Notes: a model not told the origin generated them from the letters alone. Shown: positions 11,640 through 23,820, numbered from the stretch's first letter. The stretch: DNA of 64,000 bases from Gonocerus acuteangulatus (GCA_946811695.1 OX328123.1:123208929-123272928); one strand, 5' to 3'. Numbers and translations are program-made.

Positions 11640-12250
11640 TGTTGGACTCCCCGCAAAGGATGACATGCCTGATGATTTCGGAAGCAATGGGTTCTACCCC
11701 CTTTGGGGCTATGGAGATTCTACTTAATTTTAGACCATTCATTGAAGAAACAACCAGATACACGCTAGGATAAAAATGATGGGACCTAGGCCATGCCCAA
11801 CAATGTGCGTGCATTGTGAAGTTATCCGAATAAACTTGAAGGATCCAATTCTGTGTATGCTATTGGATTTTCACCTCAATATTTGAAACATCAATCAAGT
11901 TAAGAGAGGCAGCGCTGGAGCATAAGAAGGTACCAAGCCGGATGGACAGTTATTGCTACACCGACGGCTCGAAGAATGAATTAGGTGCTTGAGCTGGTGT
12001 TTGGATAAAGCCTCTCTACAAAATGGATCAATTTTTTGGTCAACACACTGGTACAATGGTTAATTACGGAAACGAAATGTAACCAGTTCATTCATCATGG
12101 TGAAACCTTGTGGCCTTGTGTATCACATGTTTTATGAGATTGAGGGGCATAACCTCTTAGACCGACACAAATGAAAGTTGGCAAGGATTTAGCACTTGTG
12201 CAAAGCATCCAATCATTATGTCTTGGTAGGCCTTATTTGGCCACTCGTGT
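11640..12250 (+). pseudogene. Decayed LINE pol fragment (RT tail plus RNase H)
   Basis: The frame around 11643-11770 reads R-M-T-C-L-M-I-S-E-A-M then S-T-P-F-G-A-M-E-I-L-L-N. This is the connection segment after the reverse transcriptase in I/R1-like and related LINEs. From about 11945 a second frame gives YTDGSKNELGA, a stop, then AGVWI, matching the start of an RNase H domain (TDGSK with the first catalytic Asp). Stops and frame changes show it is dead. Confidence 0.6.
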
Positions 12251-12528
12251 ATATTTAACATTAGGTGATTTCTTCACCCAGAAGTTTGGGGGGGGGGGGG
12301 TAATATTAAAGATAGATCAACTTATCACGAAAATGACAATATAATACAATACGAAAGAAGAGTTTCTCATTGGTAGAATATCATTACTTGGCCAACTGAC
12401 TCTAAGGAAAAGCAGGTTCGCTTGTGGTGGCTTCAATTTATTCAGCAATGCGTTTTGAAAACTGAAATATTGCCGAGCAGCTTGTAGTCGTTCAGTACTA
12501 TGACCACCGGCGTCATATTGTGAATTTC

Positions 12529-12531
<3 letters not shown>

Positions 12532-12591
<60 letters not shown>
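12532..12591. repeat. Poly(T) tract
   Basis: About 60 T, possibly the A-tail of a minus-strand retroposon. No body was recognised beyond it. Confidence 0.9.
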
Positions 12592-12592
<1 letters not shown>

Positions 12593-13135
12593 GTTTAAGA
12601 CAACCCTTCCCAATTCAGTATTTAGTAGATTTTGAATTATTAAGCAATTTGTCTTTTTGTTTCTCGACTGCTTAAAAAATTTTCTTTGTTTAGGCAGTTA
12701 TTAGCTCCTCACGACCACACAGGTATTCAAATAGATTTTGTACAAGTAAAAGATGGAGGAGGGGGAAAATAACAAAGAGGCATATATTTTGGAAGCAGAG
12801 AACAGCAGCCAATTATTTGAGTTACTACAATATCGTTTGTAATAATTGATCTACTTAGGTAAATATTTTGTGTTAGATCGTCGATAAGCATGTTTCTCCC
12901 CCTTAAGCCCTTGCTAATACATTCACCTTTCAGTACTTAGTAGAACTTAGTAAACCGCAGAGAGAATGAAAGGCCAGAACCAGCTAATCCTCCAGATCTG
13001 ACCTCTCCTTCTTAATCATCTTACCATCCTGATCCTCTGACCCTTCAGGATATTAACGTCAGATCGTCGCTAAAGGGCTCTCAAAGCACCTTTCAACTTG
13101 ACTAGGGATAAAGTTATTTCGAGTTACTCTAATTT
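12592..13135. other. No gene recognised
   Basis: Mixed-composition sequence without repeats shared elsewhere in the window. Confidence 0.4.
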
Positions 13136-13139
13136 GTAG

Positions 13140-14760
13140 GAGCATAGTTTTTCTATTTACAGGAATGATTATTGTCTGAGTGGTAAGGCTTGTGATGGTG
13201 TAGCCATCTATGTGATCTTTAACATAGATACAGTATATACAGTAAGCCCATGCGATTACTGACGGGGTTGGATGCAGTTGCGGTCTCGGTATGCATAGGG
13301 CAACGCAATATTACCTTCACTGACAATATGAAGTTTTTAGAACTGAATTTGTTTACCAGACTTCCGTGGCTACCCCACTGGAAAGGATTCCTCTTTAAAC
13401 GCACAAAATCTTGGAATTTATTGAGGATGCTGGATAATTGTAAATAGGATGCTGACAGGTGTTCTATCCTGATTTTATATCGAGCCTATACCTATATATT
13501 GCCGGATTATGGTTGCACAGAATTTTCATCGGCCATCAAAGTTCACTGAAACTACAAGACACAATTCAATATACAGGACTTATAGTACTCGTAGTAGCCT
13601 CTACGTTGAATCAAACGAGCCACCTCGAGATGGCCATTGCTATCTACATAATAATTGCTAAACATTTTTTGTACAAATATTTTATTGAAATGAGCTTTAT
13701 AAAAGATAGAAAAATACCGCTAAACATGAAAATCTTAGAGTACACCGATCACTCAAATATACTTCAAACACCTATAAATGTTTTTAAAATTTCCGAATTC
13801 TTCGCGATAAACCATACCTTGCCAAAAATTCAAATATTCCAACCACTTGCCAGAAAGAAATCACGCTTTTCACAGACTCGTTAAGTTCTTTGTTCTCGCT
13901 CCCAATCAATTGTTGCAGACATATTTCAAAAAATAAATACACTTGACAATCCGGCGCTAATGGCCCAGAATGCCGATGCGCCGTAAAAAAAAAAAGAAAA
14001 AAAAAAGTCCCATGTAACATTATTATGCCGTGGCTACCAGAACATTATGATTTATTGAAACTAACTGACGTAGACATTCCAGCACAATTAGCCACTAGAT
14101 CATGCACTAAAGACATTTCACAGATTACAGAACAGAATCCGGCTTGAAACAGGTTGTCTTCGAATTAATACAATTTTCCGGAGATAAAGCTATTAATACA
14201 ACAGTAGAACTCCAGCTATAGAAGATACCGACATGAAGAAGTAGTCCTTACAAGACTTCGAATTAGACATACACTACTTACCCACTCTAACTTAATGACA
14301 AAACAAAACATACCACTCTGTGCAAAATGTAATACGACTTTATCAGTAAAACACTTATTTACGGAATTAATGAACTGGTGATGGATAGTAGTCCACATAT
14401 AGAACCTATCCTACAGCTTTTATACATTTTTATACAAACTCACATAACAGACATATATACACAGCATGTTTTTTTGCTGTTATATATACACAGCATGTTT
14501 TTATTTTTATTTTTACATTTTATATGTTCATAAGAAGGCGAAAAACAATTATAAATGTTTTAAAATTATTTTTAGTTTTTACAATTTTAGACTTCTTATT
14601 TGTTGTTTTTATTTTTAAATTCGATATAGTGTTTTGTTTTGATTTTATAGTAGCAGTTTTACATTTCATGTTATTTACTTCTTAAAAATCTTGCTTGCAC
14701 CCAACTTGTAATGGGGGCTGATAAAATCAAATAATTTATATGATGAATAAAAAATAAAAA
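13140..14760 (+). pseudogene. Decayed LINE 3' portion (pol C-terminus and 3' UTR)
   Basis: Pieces of a LINE polyprotein can be read across several frames. They are an endonuclease-like G-V-A-I-Y-V near 13195, an RT-tail segment near 13480-13640 (PDYGC, then S-S-L-Y-V-E-S-N-E-P-P), an RNase H-like FTDSLSSL near 13870, and a terminal R-H-E-E-V-V-L-T-R-L-R-I block near 14230. The last is followed by a Cys pair and V-K-H. The last block matches the LINE tails at 37420 and 53329. Many stops and frameshifts are present. It ends in an A-rich ATGAATAAAAAATAAAAAAA tail, and a SINE-2 tail sits inside. Confidence 0.65.
13951..13993 (+). mobile_element. SINE-2 3' tail fragment
   Basis: GGCGCTAATGGCCCAGAATG then GATGCGCCGTAAAAAA matches the SINE-2 tail. 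It interrupts the LINE remnant. Confidence 0.8.
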
Positions 14761-14766
14761 AAAAAA

Positions 14767-15087
14767 CAGTCCCGTAACAGGCCACGAGGGCCCTGAGGGG
14801 CAGATACTATAGAGGTATCTGATTCATGACCATACGGCACACTAGGGAGATAGTGTGGTCAGTACTATGCTCCCCCTGCCGCTTCGACTGCTAGAGTCGT
14901 TAGCACCAAGGTACCCATTATTAATTTAATTAAAGGCTGGATTGGCCTAGGGACGGTCAGGGAGGCCGAATTCAACCCATGAACGAAGACACTAGAAGAA
15001 AAAATCTTTAGTGCTTGCTCGGGATTTGAACTCAGGGCTCCAGCTTATTAGTCCAGTGCTCTACCACTGAGCTGACCTCGCCCCCTA
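14767..15087 (-). mobile_element. SINE-1, tRNA-derived, full length
   Basis: On the minus strand it opens GGGGGCGAGGTCAGCTCAGT, with A box TCAGCTCAGTGGTAGAGC and B box GAGTTCAAATCCC. The body and 3' end match the + strand copy at 18074-18430 down to CCTGTTACGGGACTG and a T-run. It lies directly downstream of the LINE tail. Confidence 0.9.
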
Positions 15088-15099
15088 TGAGGAATAAAT

Positions 15100-16895
15100 A
15101 ATTATTTATTTTTCTTTCCAATTATAATTGGTAGAAATAATTAATAAATGTTCAAGATGTTTAAAGACTACTTAACATTATAAAAAATATGTTCTCTAAT
15201 GGACTTAAAAAATAATTGTTCGATATATTTCAAGTGAACTAAAAATAAAAAGTCCACCTCATACTCATGATTCTTTAAAACCAGGAGACTCAATTTTATT
15301 TCAGGTAAATAACTAATTCGATTTGGCTAATCTTGCTTTTCATTTTATATTTTCCCCCGTAGTTTCTAAGAATTTAGTTTTAGAAAAAAGAAATACAATT
15401 TTCAGTCTAAGGGGACACAATTATGCTTTAGTTTTGATTTTCCCTCACTTCCTCGTATAACGTATATTTTTAAGAAGAATCTATTTCAACATAGCGTTCG
15501 TTTACGAAGAACCGAAAAATAAGAAAACCATAGTAACATATAAGAACACAATTGGTAGTACTAAAATAAAATAATTACAGAAATCAAACTTACAAAGAGA
15601 AAAGAAGCTATTATTTGAAACGAGATATAAAACAAAACTTGTAGAAAGGAAATTAAGAGGTGGTTTTGAGTACAAATTTACAATAATGGGGAAAAATATA
15701 ATGAAAAATTAAAGATAACAAGAAATGCCAAGTAAAGAGTAGCCTAAGAAGGAAGACTGTTAAGATTTCATGAGGTCAATTCCCTCAAGTCATGTTAAAA
15801 TACCTTGTTTGTATAAATAAATGTGGTAGAAAGTAGGGGTGGAAAAATTAAGATGGGGAATTTTGTAAGTATGTGTGGAGATGGCGAGGTGGATTTGGGA
15901 CAAGGTCAGGAGGTAAGATTGTTGAAATTATATTTATAATATAAATGCCTTGTTTGTAAGTTTTGTCTGTTGTCTTCCAATGATGTGCAATGTTGGTACA
16001 TAAAGAGAATTTTACCTTGTGTTTACTTAGAACTAGTGCTTAAATGGAACTGTTTAATTGGACAGTGCAATTTTTGGTCCCTTTTGGCGATTATGTATAA
16101 TTTATTCTGAAGCCCAGACAATTCTGCTTGGTGGAAGTAGTCAATTACATAATTTTTTTTTAATTATTATTGAATCAGCAACAAATTATTCACCCTAAGA
16201 AGGTGTGGCAAATCCGTATTTTGAAGTAGGTTGGTGAAGGAAGCAACCCCTGGTTTGAACATCTCATTAATACCCCCAACCCTCGGCATGCTCCAATTAT
16301 ATCATTATCGGTCCCAAGTGATAGAATTTCAATTTCCTTTTCTCCTCCTCCCGGATCTTCTTTATCAACTTTTTAATGAGTTCTTCTCCTGCGCCCTACC
16401 CACGAACTTGTGCCGTCCTTGACGAAAGATGAAATACCCTTTGAGAAGTACACCTTACAGCCGAACGACTTTAATTTTCTTTTAGCCCTTGTCCAATCAC
16501 GGGAGTCTTGTCACCAACACTGGACCCTCTTTTCTGTTTTCCCCATTTCTTTTAATGACTCCAAATCCTTTTCTTCCGATTTATGCTCTTCGATTGTGAT
16601 GTCAAGAATCGCCTACTGCACTCTCTATAATGTTCGATTTGCTTGATTGAAAATGTTATCTGAAGTCCTGAGATGGTTTTATAATATTCGGTTGCCTTGG
16701 GTTAATTTAATAATCCTGTTGCTCTTTTTTCTTTTTGTTGTATTTTCTAAAAATACTTTATCCTGTAGTCCTACTTGCTTAAAAATCATATTTCCTGTTG
16801 TGTAGGTTTGTTTTTATGGCGCTCAATCTTGTTCTTTCACCTTATTGGAAAGCCACCCGTTCCAATAATTTTTGCATGAATAACCTCGAATAAAC
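15100..16895. other. No gene recognised
   Basis: AT-rich to 16200. The interval 16230-16660 is more complex and pyrimidine-rich with two short frames lacking domains, and is a possible conserved noncoding island. Nothing else is supported. Confidence 0.4.
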
Positions 16896-16904
16896 CTTTA
16901 GCCT

Positions 16905-16996
16905 CATGGGCGTATATAGAAAATAATTTCGGGAGGGGCTGGAAGAATTTCGGGGGGGGGGGGGGGGGTGCAGCACGCCCCTTATATACGCCCATG
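16905..16996. mobile_element. MITE family B, internally deleted
   Basis: CATGGGCGTATATA at the left and TATATACGCCCATG at the right form perfect inverted ends around only about 64 bases, including a G(16) run. Confidence 0.85.
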
Positions 16997-18070
16997 TTTA
17001 GCCTGTTATTTTGATTTGCTATAAAGACCCTTTTTTCTTTGAAAAATAGAGCTTTAATGGCTCTATTGCCTATTTTACGATTTGCATCGTGCTCAACTTT
17101 TATTTTATCTCGATTTTTGGCCCTTTATTTTTGTAGAGATTTTCTTTAACGTTCCTCAAAATATATTGCCCCAAGGTGTAACCCATAAATGTAATTTAAA
17201 TGTGGAAAGCGCTTTTGTTCTACAGTTCCGAGCAACCCCGTTTTACGGAATAGGAAAATTAAAGGCTTAATGAATTGTTCCTTTTATTCAGAATCGAGCT
17301 TTACACATCAAGTGCATTCAGTCAGAAATGTGTTCGTCCCTATAATTACGTTGATAATCTGACTCATTTGACAGGACCCTTTCTAAACCCCCGCCTGCAC
17401 TACAATATATGCACCGTAAATCGCATTGCAGTCTGCTTGCACTAAAGCCGCACGCCCCTCGGTTCGCCCTGTATTTTATGCATATTGCATTAGTACTGCA
17501 AGCCCGGGAGCTGCTGGGGGGGTGAGTTAGATCAATGTATGGCCATTAACCCTGTGACGTAGTATGGCCCACTATGATTGGACGATATAAGCAGTAAGTT
17601 GTCATTAGTCGAAGCGAGGCTATCTCGCCCGGTCCAGGTGCACTAAACTGCATCCGAGGCCCTACGCAAGCTCTATGCAACTATTATCTCACTTGTCCCA
17701 TAAGGGCTGCGGTTTCTCGATTAACTTTATTAATGAGTTGACCGGGGAATGAATGGCTTCGTTAATGCATAGTAATTGGACTATAAAATATAGTGCAGCC
17801 TGTCGACACTGTTCATTAGTTCTCACCTCATTCGATGTATTATTTCTGATTAAATTGCGAAATCCCTTTCTCGTGTTATCAATGTACCAGAGTGATAATA
17901 ACATCTGGTTGTTTTGAGGTGTTCAATCGGGAGAACCACACTAAAATCGAACTGGTGATGTGTTATTAATAACTGTTTAAGTCAAAATTTGAAACGGTTT
18001 TCATTTATCAAAAGAGATTCGGGGTATATGGACACCCAATCTCTGAAATTTTAAATTTGAATAATAATAA
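16997..18070. other. Complex non-repetitive sequence, no gene recognised
   Basis: The interval 17330-17910 is balanced in composition, is not repeated in the window and lacks a supported exon. It is a candidate conserved noncoding island. Confidence 0.35.
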
Positions 18071-18073
18071 AAC

Positions 18074-18430
18074 AGGGGCGAGGTTAGCTCAGTGGTAGAG
18101 CACTCGACTAATGAACTGGAGGACCAGGTTCAAAACCCGAGCGCGCACTAAAGATTTTTTCGTCTAGTGCTGTCGTTCGAGGGTTGGATTTGGGGTCCCA
18201 GATCGTCCCTAGGCCAACCCAGCCTTTAATTAATTTATCAATGGGTACCTTGGAGCTAATGACTCTAGCAGTCGAAGGAACAAGGGAAAAATCAGGCGGC
18301 CGGAGCATAGTATTGACCACACTATCTCCCTAGTGTGCCGTATGGTCAAGAATCAGATAACTCTACAGTACCTGCCCCTCTGGGCCCTTGTGGCCTGTTA
18401 CGGGACTGATTTTTTTTTTTTTTTTTTTTT
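18074..18430 (+). mobile_element. SINE-1, tRNA-derived, full length
   Basis: It begins GGGGCGAGGTTAGCTCAGTG, with an intact A box (TTAGCTCAGTGGTAGAGC) and B box AGGTTCAAAACCC, the latter slightly diverged. A shared body of about 270 bases follows, ending TGTTACGGGACTGA and T(20). RNA polymerase III transcription from the boxes is inferred. It is not a tRNA gene, because the acceptor end does not pair and the body continues. Confidence 0.9.
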
Positions 18431-18571
18431 AATAATAAAACTATGAATACAAATAAATCATTTAATAATCGGTGTTTTTTACCTATAGGAATTAATGATA
18501 CGAAGACAAGAGGTGGTTGGGATTCGGCTAGGTGAAAAAAACCGTCAGACCTTCAGGAAGAAATCTGTATT

Positions 18572-18610
18572 GGACGTTTCGGCTGCACTTTGGTGTGGCC
18601 TTTTTAAGCT
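18572..18610 (-). ncRNA. Degenerate Penelope-type 3' motif
   Basis: On the minus strand AGGCCACACC..AGTGCAGCC is followed by GAAACGTCC. The stem-GAAACGTC half of the hammerhead-like motif is kept, but the CTGATGA box is lost. It is 140 bp downstream of SINE-1. Confidence 0.3.
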
Positions 18611-19439
18611 AAAAATAAACATATACAACTTATAATTAAAAAAACAGTCAGTAATGAGCGTAGTTTATACATCATGACAATAAATTTTGAACCAATCTTA
18701 TTTTTAAAAAAATGAACATTCGGTAGATAGGTAGTTATTATAGAAGATGTGTTTGTCAGTAAGAAAAAAAAATTAACAAAGGTGTAAAAGTAAACACAAA
18801 GCAGAAAGACATAAGCCGATAGTACAAAATAACATTATTAAAATTCTATATTATGAGAAAAAAAACACAATATATTCTATGTGTGAAAACAATTTATAAT
18901 ACATAGATTTATTTATAAGGCATTATGATCAATACATAGGATACGTATCACTAGAAAATGCCTATGGGGGAGGGACGAAGACCAAGAAGACATTAGGTGA
19001 CCATGGTTGAATGTATTAGAGACAGCTACTACCCTATTTATTTATATAGTTAGGACTGAGAGAGGGGGGGGGGGTAAGTCGGTAATGATGAAAGAAGGGA
19101 ATTGCTAGGTTGTAAAAGGGGGCTGTAAAAGGTGTTAATGTTTTGGGATAAAAAAATTGTCTGGAGTCTGGGAACAAATCTCGAAAGGAGGTCAGGACAG
19201 CTTATGGAAGTGGAGTAAATGGGGGAAATGTTTTGTTTGTCCTTTTTGTAATTAAGCTCCAATTACTCCAACAAATTCAAATAATCATAAGAACAAATAC
19301 ATGAGAGTATCACATCACTTAATGGATAACTTAAGTTAGCAAAGAGGAAGCATTTAAATCTCATGATCCAAACCAAACTAATGTATTTTCAATGTTCATG
19401 ATAACTGTATAGATAAAGAGTATATAAAACTAATGCAGT

Positions 19440-19848
19440 AAGTGCGGTCAACAAAAATGAGGTCAGCCGCCTACTTCATGAAGACATGCATTTTGCGAAA
19501 GTATTTCCTCAACATTATCTCCCTTAATGGAGGGATATGACAAAAACTGATGGGATATTTGATTTGAATTGCCTTCGCGTTTCTCATGAGAGGCCATCGT
19601 ACCCTGGGAGATAATTTGTTCCATTGTGTTGCCGAGCAGCTGGAGAGAGCAGGTGGGCTCTCCTTTAAGAGCAGGTGAGTTTTCGCGAGTCCAAGACATC
19701 TGGGAGCTTGCGAAATTGGGCTGGGTCGTTGACCGAAGGAACAACAACAGCCTGCCACTAAATGGATCACTTCCTTCCATTTTAGCAAAAGTAACTTGAC
19801 CAAAACATATGCAGTATTAGTTGACTCCAAGAAGAACTGTTAGGAAAT
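19440..19848 (-). other. Unassigned region with overlapping minus-strand frames
   Basis: Frames of 105 and 119 codons overlap on the minus strand. One includes W-N-K-L-S-P-R-V-R, loosely like the C-terminal tail seen in CR1/L2-type LINEs. No second copy or clear domain supports this. It could be a retroelement remnant or chance. Confidence 0.25.
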
Positions 19849-19849
19849 T

Positions 19850-19990
19850 TAAAGGTAGGAATTGTCAGGGTTCGGTCGCTATTTTTTAATAAAACTACAT
19901 TTTACATGTGAAAAAGATTTCATTCTTTGCCAACGTTTTGGCTTGAAATTTAAGCCTTCATCAGGGCTGTAAAAACAAGCAGGACAGGGT
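19850..19990 (-). mobile_element. Penelope-like element 3' end with hammerhead-like motif
   Basis: The minus strand reads GCC-CTGATGA, a stem GGCTT..AAGCC, AAAACGTTGGC, then AAAACTAC..TTAAAAAATAGC and GACCGAACCCTGACAATTCC. The same order occurs at 25638-25743. The GAAA box is mutated to AAAA. The GACCGAACCCTGAC end is shared with the second copy. Confidence 0.55.
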
Positions 19991-20089
19991 TAATAGTAAC
20001 ATATTGTAACATAGTTAGGGCCCTCATTTTGTTTTCGAAGCATTAAAAAAAAATATTATTAAATTTTAACGTCCATTTATTATTAACTT

Positions 20090-20231
20090 CGAATTTTAGG
20101 AAGGGTTATCTATAGGTGACCACCCTTTTCTAGCCAAGAAAAGCCACCACCCCTAGTGGGAATCGAACCCACGACCCTTTGGCACGGAGTATTAAGTGCC
20201 CACGCCTTATCGCTCTCGACCACCGGGCTAC
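20090..20231 (-). mobile_element. SINE-3, tRNA-derived (Ser/Leu-like head)
   Basis: The minus strand has GTAGCCCGGTGGTCGAGAGC then GATAAGGCG (A-box region) and B box GGGTTCGATTCCC, followed by TAGGGGTGGTGGC and CACCTATAGATAACCC. The spacing between boxes is long, like a class II tRNA with a variable arm. Only one copy is seen here, so it could be a tRNA pseudogene. Confidence 0.6.
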
Positions 20232-20509
20232 AAAAAAAAAGAAGAAAAAAAAGAAAAAAAAGAGAAAAAAAAAGTGTTTTGGATACTTTAACATCCCACA
20301 TAAAACTCATGAAATAAAATAATATAAAAATATTGATCAATTTGTTAGTCATAAATTGGAGAAAATTGCTTGCTGCATCTACTGTGTGCAAGGGTTATGT
20401 GCATATTTTATTTGTCTCTCTGTTTAGTCCATTAGGTATTCTGTGGTATGTTAGTGTAGTGTAATTTTGTAAATATATAAATAGAGAATTTCTCGTTTTG
20501 GTTGTTGCA

Positions 20510-21800
20510 TCTATGATTCCGATCCGATAGCAACCGACTGTCGGAAGAAAAACAAAGCCATGCATCTCAATGGAGATGCCTACATTGACCCCGACCCGAC
20601 TCGGGGGAATATATTTTATTCTAACCCTTCCTTAACTCCAAACGTAACCAAAAGTTTAACACGTTAGTTTTTATGAAATTCCAAACCGATCCGATCCGAT
20701 CCAATGACGCTTCTCGGCCGTTCGTTCATAATATTGAAATGAAGGCGTTTATATATAAAAAGTCCGACTCGCAGGAACTGCATCACCTTAGCTCGGTTCC
20801 TGTTCATATAAATATTGTCATTTGAAAAGCTGAGAATAGTAACAGATAATATTTTCCTCGGCCTTTGTTCAAAGGGCTTTATGGCTTTACCTGGTCGGGT
20901 CCACCAGACCCTAAAATCCTCTTCTATCGATACTTCATTTCATACGTTTCAATGAATTGGAAAATACCAAAAATTTTCACATATTCCTGTGTTATTTACT
21001 ATAGTAATAATTCTACAAATAAAATCAATTAAAAAATAAAATAAATAAATCAACAGCATGAAGGCAATTGAAAGACGTCATCGAATCTCTTTCTCTTGGC
21101 AAGCTATATTTCTAACAATGAATTGTTTTTCTTATTTTACCTAATCTGTTTTATTGTCAAATACATTATCCGACTATAAGCAATTAAAAAATAACAAGGG
21201 ATAAAAACAGACAAAAAGATCCGTTCGAATAAAGGAAATAAATTACTTCAAAGTATAAGCACTTATTTCTCCGATTGACATCACTTAATCAAAAATTGTT
21301 TCAGAATCTTTTTTGTAGAGAATTTATAAAGTTTCCAAATAATTTCTATCCACTTATCACGATTTCCCAACCGATATTACGAAATTATACGAAGTTCCCA
21401 AAACTTTTCATGTCTGTTCATAAAATATTTTATTCTAACCCTTCCTTAACTCCAAACGTAACCAAAAGTTTAACACGTTAGTTTTGATGAAATTCCAAAA
21501 CCAAAAACATGATTTAACAACTTTTTTTCCGATTTTCTCAGAAACGGTTAAAACTATCGCCTTAAAATGGTTTCATTCGTTTTATTAGCCCAAGAAGCCT
21601 ATAAAACTTGTACTTACAAGCATATGAACTCAAAAACGTAAGCGTTACGATTTTTTTTGCGCGAATTTCGTCCCAAACGCCATCTTCCAGTGGGCGGGTT
21701 TTGCTGGTTAACGAACTTGACCTTTCAAACTGGACGACGGGTTTTTGTACCAAAGTTCATCAAAATCGGACCATTAGGGACGCCGGAAATCCGCGAACAG

Positions 21801-21845
<45 letters not shown>

Positions 21846-21855
21846 TATACATATG

Positions 21856-21912
<57 letters not shown>

Positions 21913-22205
21913 AATTTGAACCACCGTTATTTTCGGTCTCTAGGGGTTCTGAAACGCGAAATTTTCTAGTCGGCACTTCCGGATTGTTTCATGAGATCAA
22001 CCTTTTAAGCGGGGTTCCTCCCTATGAAGGGAGGGAGGAACTGCGCTAAAATCAGGTGTCTGTCTGTTTGTTACTTACACTAATCCACACCGTTCGAGCG
22101 ATTTTGACTAAACTTGGCATACTTGATCCGTGGAATGTTTAGGATAGGTTAAAATCGGCTAGGACTCTGTTCGGACGCCACGGGTTTAAAACTGTAAACT
22201 GTTGT
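20510..22205 (+). repeat. Repeat family E copy 1, split by family A
   Basis: 20510-20756 plus 22058-22205 together match, in reverse complement, the uninterrupted copy at 23117-23545. Removing 20757-22057 restores continuity at TTTATA...AAAAA|TCAGGTG. A 74-bp patch at 20611-20683 is replaced by sequence nearly identical to 21424-21496 of family A. Confidence 0.7.
20757..22057 (+). mobile_element. Repeat family A, full length
   Basis: It starts AAAAGTCCGACTCGCAGGAA and ends GGGAGGAACTGCGCTAAAA. Near the 3' end the stem GTTCCTCCCT / AGGGAGGAAC forms a perfect hairpin. The internal (TA)n tract lies at 21808-21910 between GAACAGACAAATA and ACAAATTTGAACCACCG. It lacks an intact protein, so it is non-autonomous. 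Superfamily unresolved; some traits recall Helitrons (no clear TIR, 3' hairpin, CTAA-type end). Confidence 0.8.
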
Positions 22206-22556
22206 ATTTTGAAATAAAGGGAAGAATATTTTAGCCCTGAATATGAAAATAAATCATTTTGAATCAATGATTGGACAGAAGTGCCGACAGACTAGCAATA
22301 AAGGGCTGTGGAAGTAGGATGTCCTGAGGATATTAGGAGGAAGAACGGAGCACTTCTAATGTATTCACGAGCTGAGGGTGCATGGGGTTCAAATTGAGGA
22401 GCACAGATGTCTTGAGGGGCTCAGGACAATTTTTAGAAGCTGGCATATTGTCTTCTCTTAGACACCCATGCTCAGCATCTCTTCAAGATCCGCAATAAAG
22501 CTGCCGTTATGTCTTCACATGTTATACCAGTGCATGCTTAATAATTCTCTCTGTGC

Positions 22557-22631
22557 GTTTCCTCCCTCCCTCCTCACGGATGAAACCCGCTTATGAGATT
22601 GAACTCATGACGTAAGCCGGAAGTGCCCTGT

Positions 22632-22685
<54 letters not shown>
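22557..22685 (-). mobile_element. Repeat family A 3' end, reverse strand
   Basis: The minus strand carries TA repeat, CACTTCCGGCTTACGTCATG, CATAAGCGGG and a GGAGGGAGGAAACGCA end. It is truncated at the TA tract (22636-22685). Confidence 0.7.
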
Positions 22686-22688
<3 letters not shown>

Positions 22689-23116
22689 GATATACAGCTG
22701 ATAATGGACGAGTGGTGACGGAATGGCTGAAGAGTGAATGTTTTTCCTTTTATTTCAAAATTCTGTTCACATTGATTCAAAGGAAATGGCGTTGGTTCTG
22801 ATTGAATAAGAAATTAAATTACAAGCTATTTATATTGTTGAAGAATCGATTAGTACGACAGTTTTATTGTTCAAGACTAACTCGGCGCAACTTCCGTAAC
22901 ATGTTGTATTGCACCATCAATGCTCAACTCCACAACATTTCTCTATTTTTGTTCTAAGCATTATCATGATTGAGTAAAACTTTACAACAGTAGTACAAAA
23001 CGGACAAACTAGATAATATGAAAATATTAGCTGTTACCAGGTGTGCCATGCTACACCTACTTTCTGAAAAAATGAATTAGAAACCAAATTAGTAATATTA
23101 AAAACTAATAACGCAA

Positions 23117-23545
23117 ATCCGTAACTGCTTGGTTTTACAGTTTTGAACCCGTGACCTCCGAACTGTGAGTCCTAGACGATTTTAACCTAACCTATGACTC
23201 TTCACGGATCAAGTGTGCCAAGTTTAGTCAAAATCGCTCAAACGGTGTGAATTTGTGTATGTAACAAACAGACAGGCACCTGATTTTTATTTATAAACAC
23301 CTTTATTTCAATGGATACATTATCAACGAACGGCTGAGAATCGGTAGTCATTGGATCGGGTTGGGTCGTGACCAATGTAGGCACCTCAATTGACATGCAT
23401 GTGTTTGTTTTTCTTCCGACAGTCGGTGGCTATCGGATCGAGATCAATGTAGGCACCTCCATTGAGATGCATGGCGTTGTTTTTCTTCCGACAGTTGGTG
23501 GCTATCAGATCGGAACCATAGGTGCATCCTTAGATGCAATACAAA
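23117..23545 (-). repeat. Repeat family E copy 2 (empty site for family A)
   Basis: The minus strand matches family E copy 1. It contains two tandem ~72-bp units carrying CCGACTGTCGGAAG-type and CATGCAT blocks, and a GATTTTGACTAAACTTGG block related to the tandem array at 44228-44815. It lacks the family A insertion. Confidence 0.7.
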
Positions 23546-23548
23546 ACA

Positions 23549-23640
23549 AAAAAAGTCCGACTCGCAGGAACTGCATAATCTTAGCGCGGTTCCGTTCTTA
23601 ACCCTAATGTCATTTGAAAATCTTAGAATAGAAATAATCT
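23549..23640 (+). mobile_element. Repeat family A 5' end fragment
   Basis: AAAAAAAGTCCGACTCGCAG then ATCTTAGCGCGGTTCC matches family A starts. The similarity ends soon after 23630. Confidence 0.7.
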
Positions 23641-23820
23641 TCTTTTTTTTATATATATCTCGTGAAAATTGTCAACATCCTCTCGAACATCTCGAATAAA
23701 AGTGATATTAAGGCGTCAGGAAAACCGGCAGTAATAACTTACACAGAAGCGAAAATTACACAATCTTGCTCTCATTCTAAAGTAAAGCTCTATACATCAA
23801 TAAAATAAAACAAAAACGTG

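Noticed and set aside
13459..13884. 141-codon ORF as a new gene
   Set aside because: LINE pol motifs are readable in another frame across the same bases, so this is a shadow frame.
18074..18145. tRNA gene
   Set aside because: A and B boxes are good, but the acceptor ends do not pair and the sequence continues as a ~350-bp SINE with a second copy at 14767.
20757..22057. Calling family A a Helitron
   Set aside because: The 3' hairpin and CTAA-like end fit, but the 5' end is not a TC directly after A, the AAAA flanks could be a duplication, and no Rep/helicase sequence is seen. Left unclassified.
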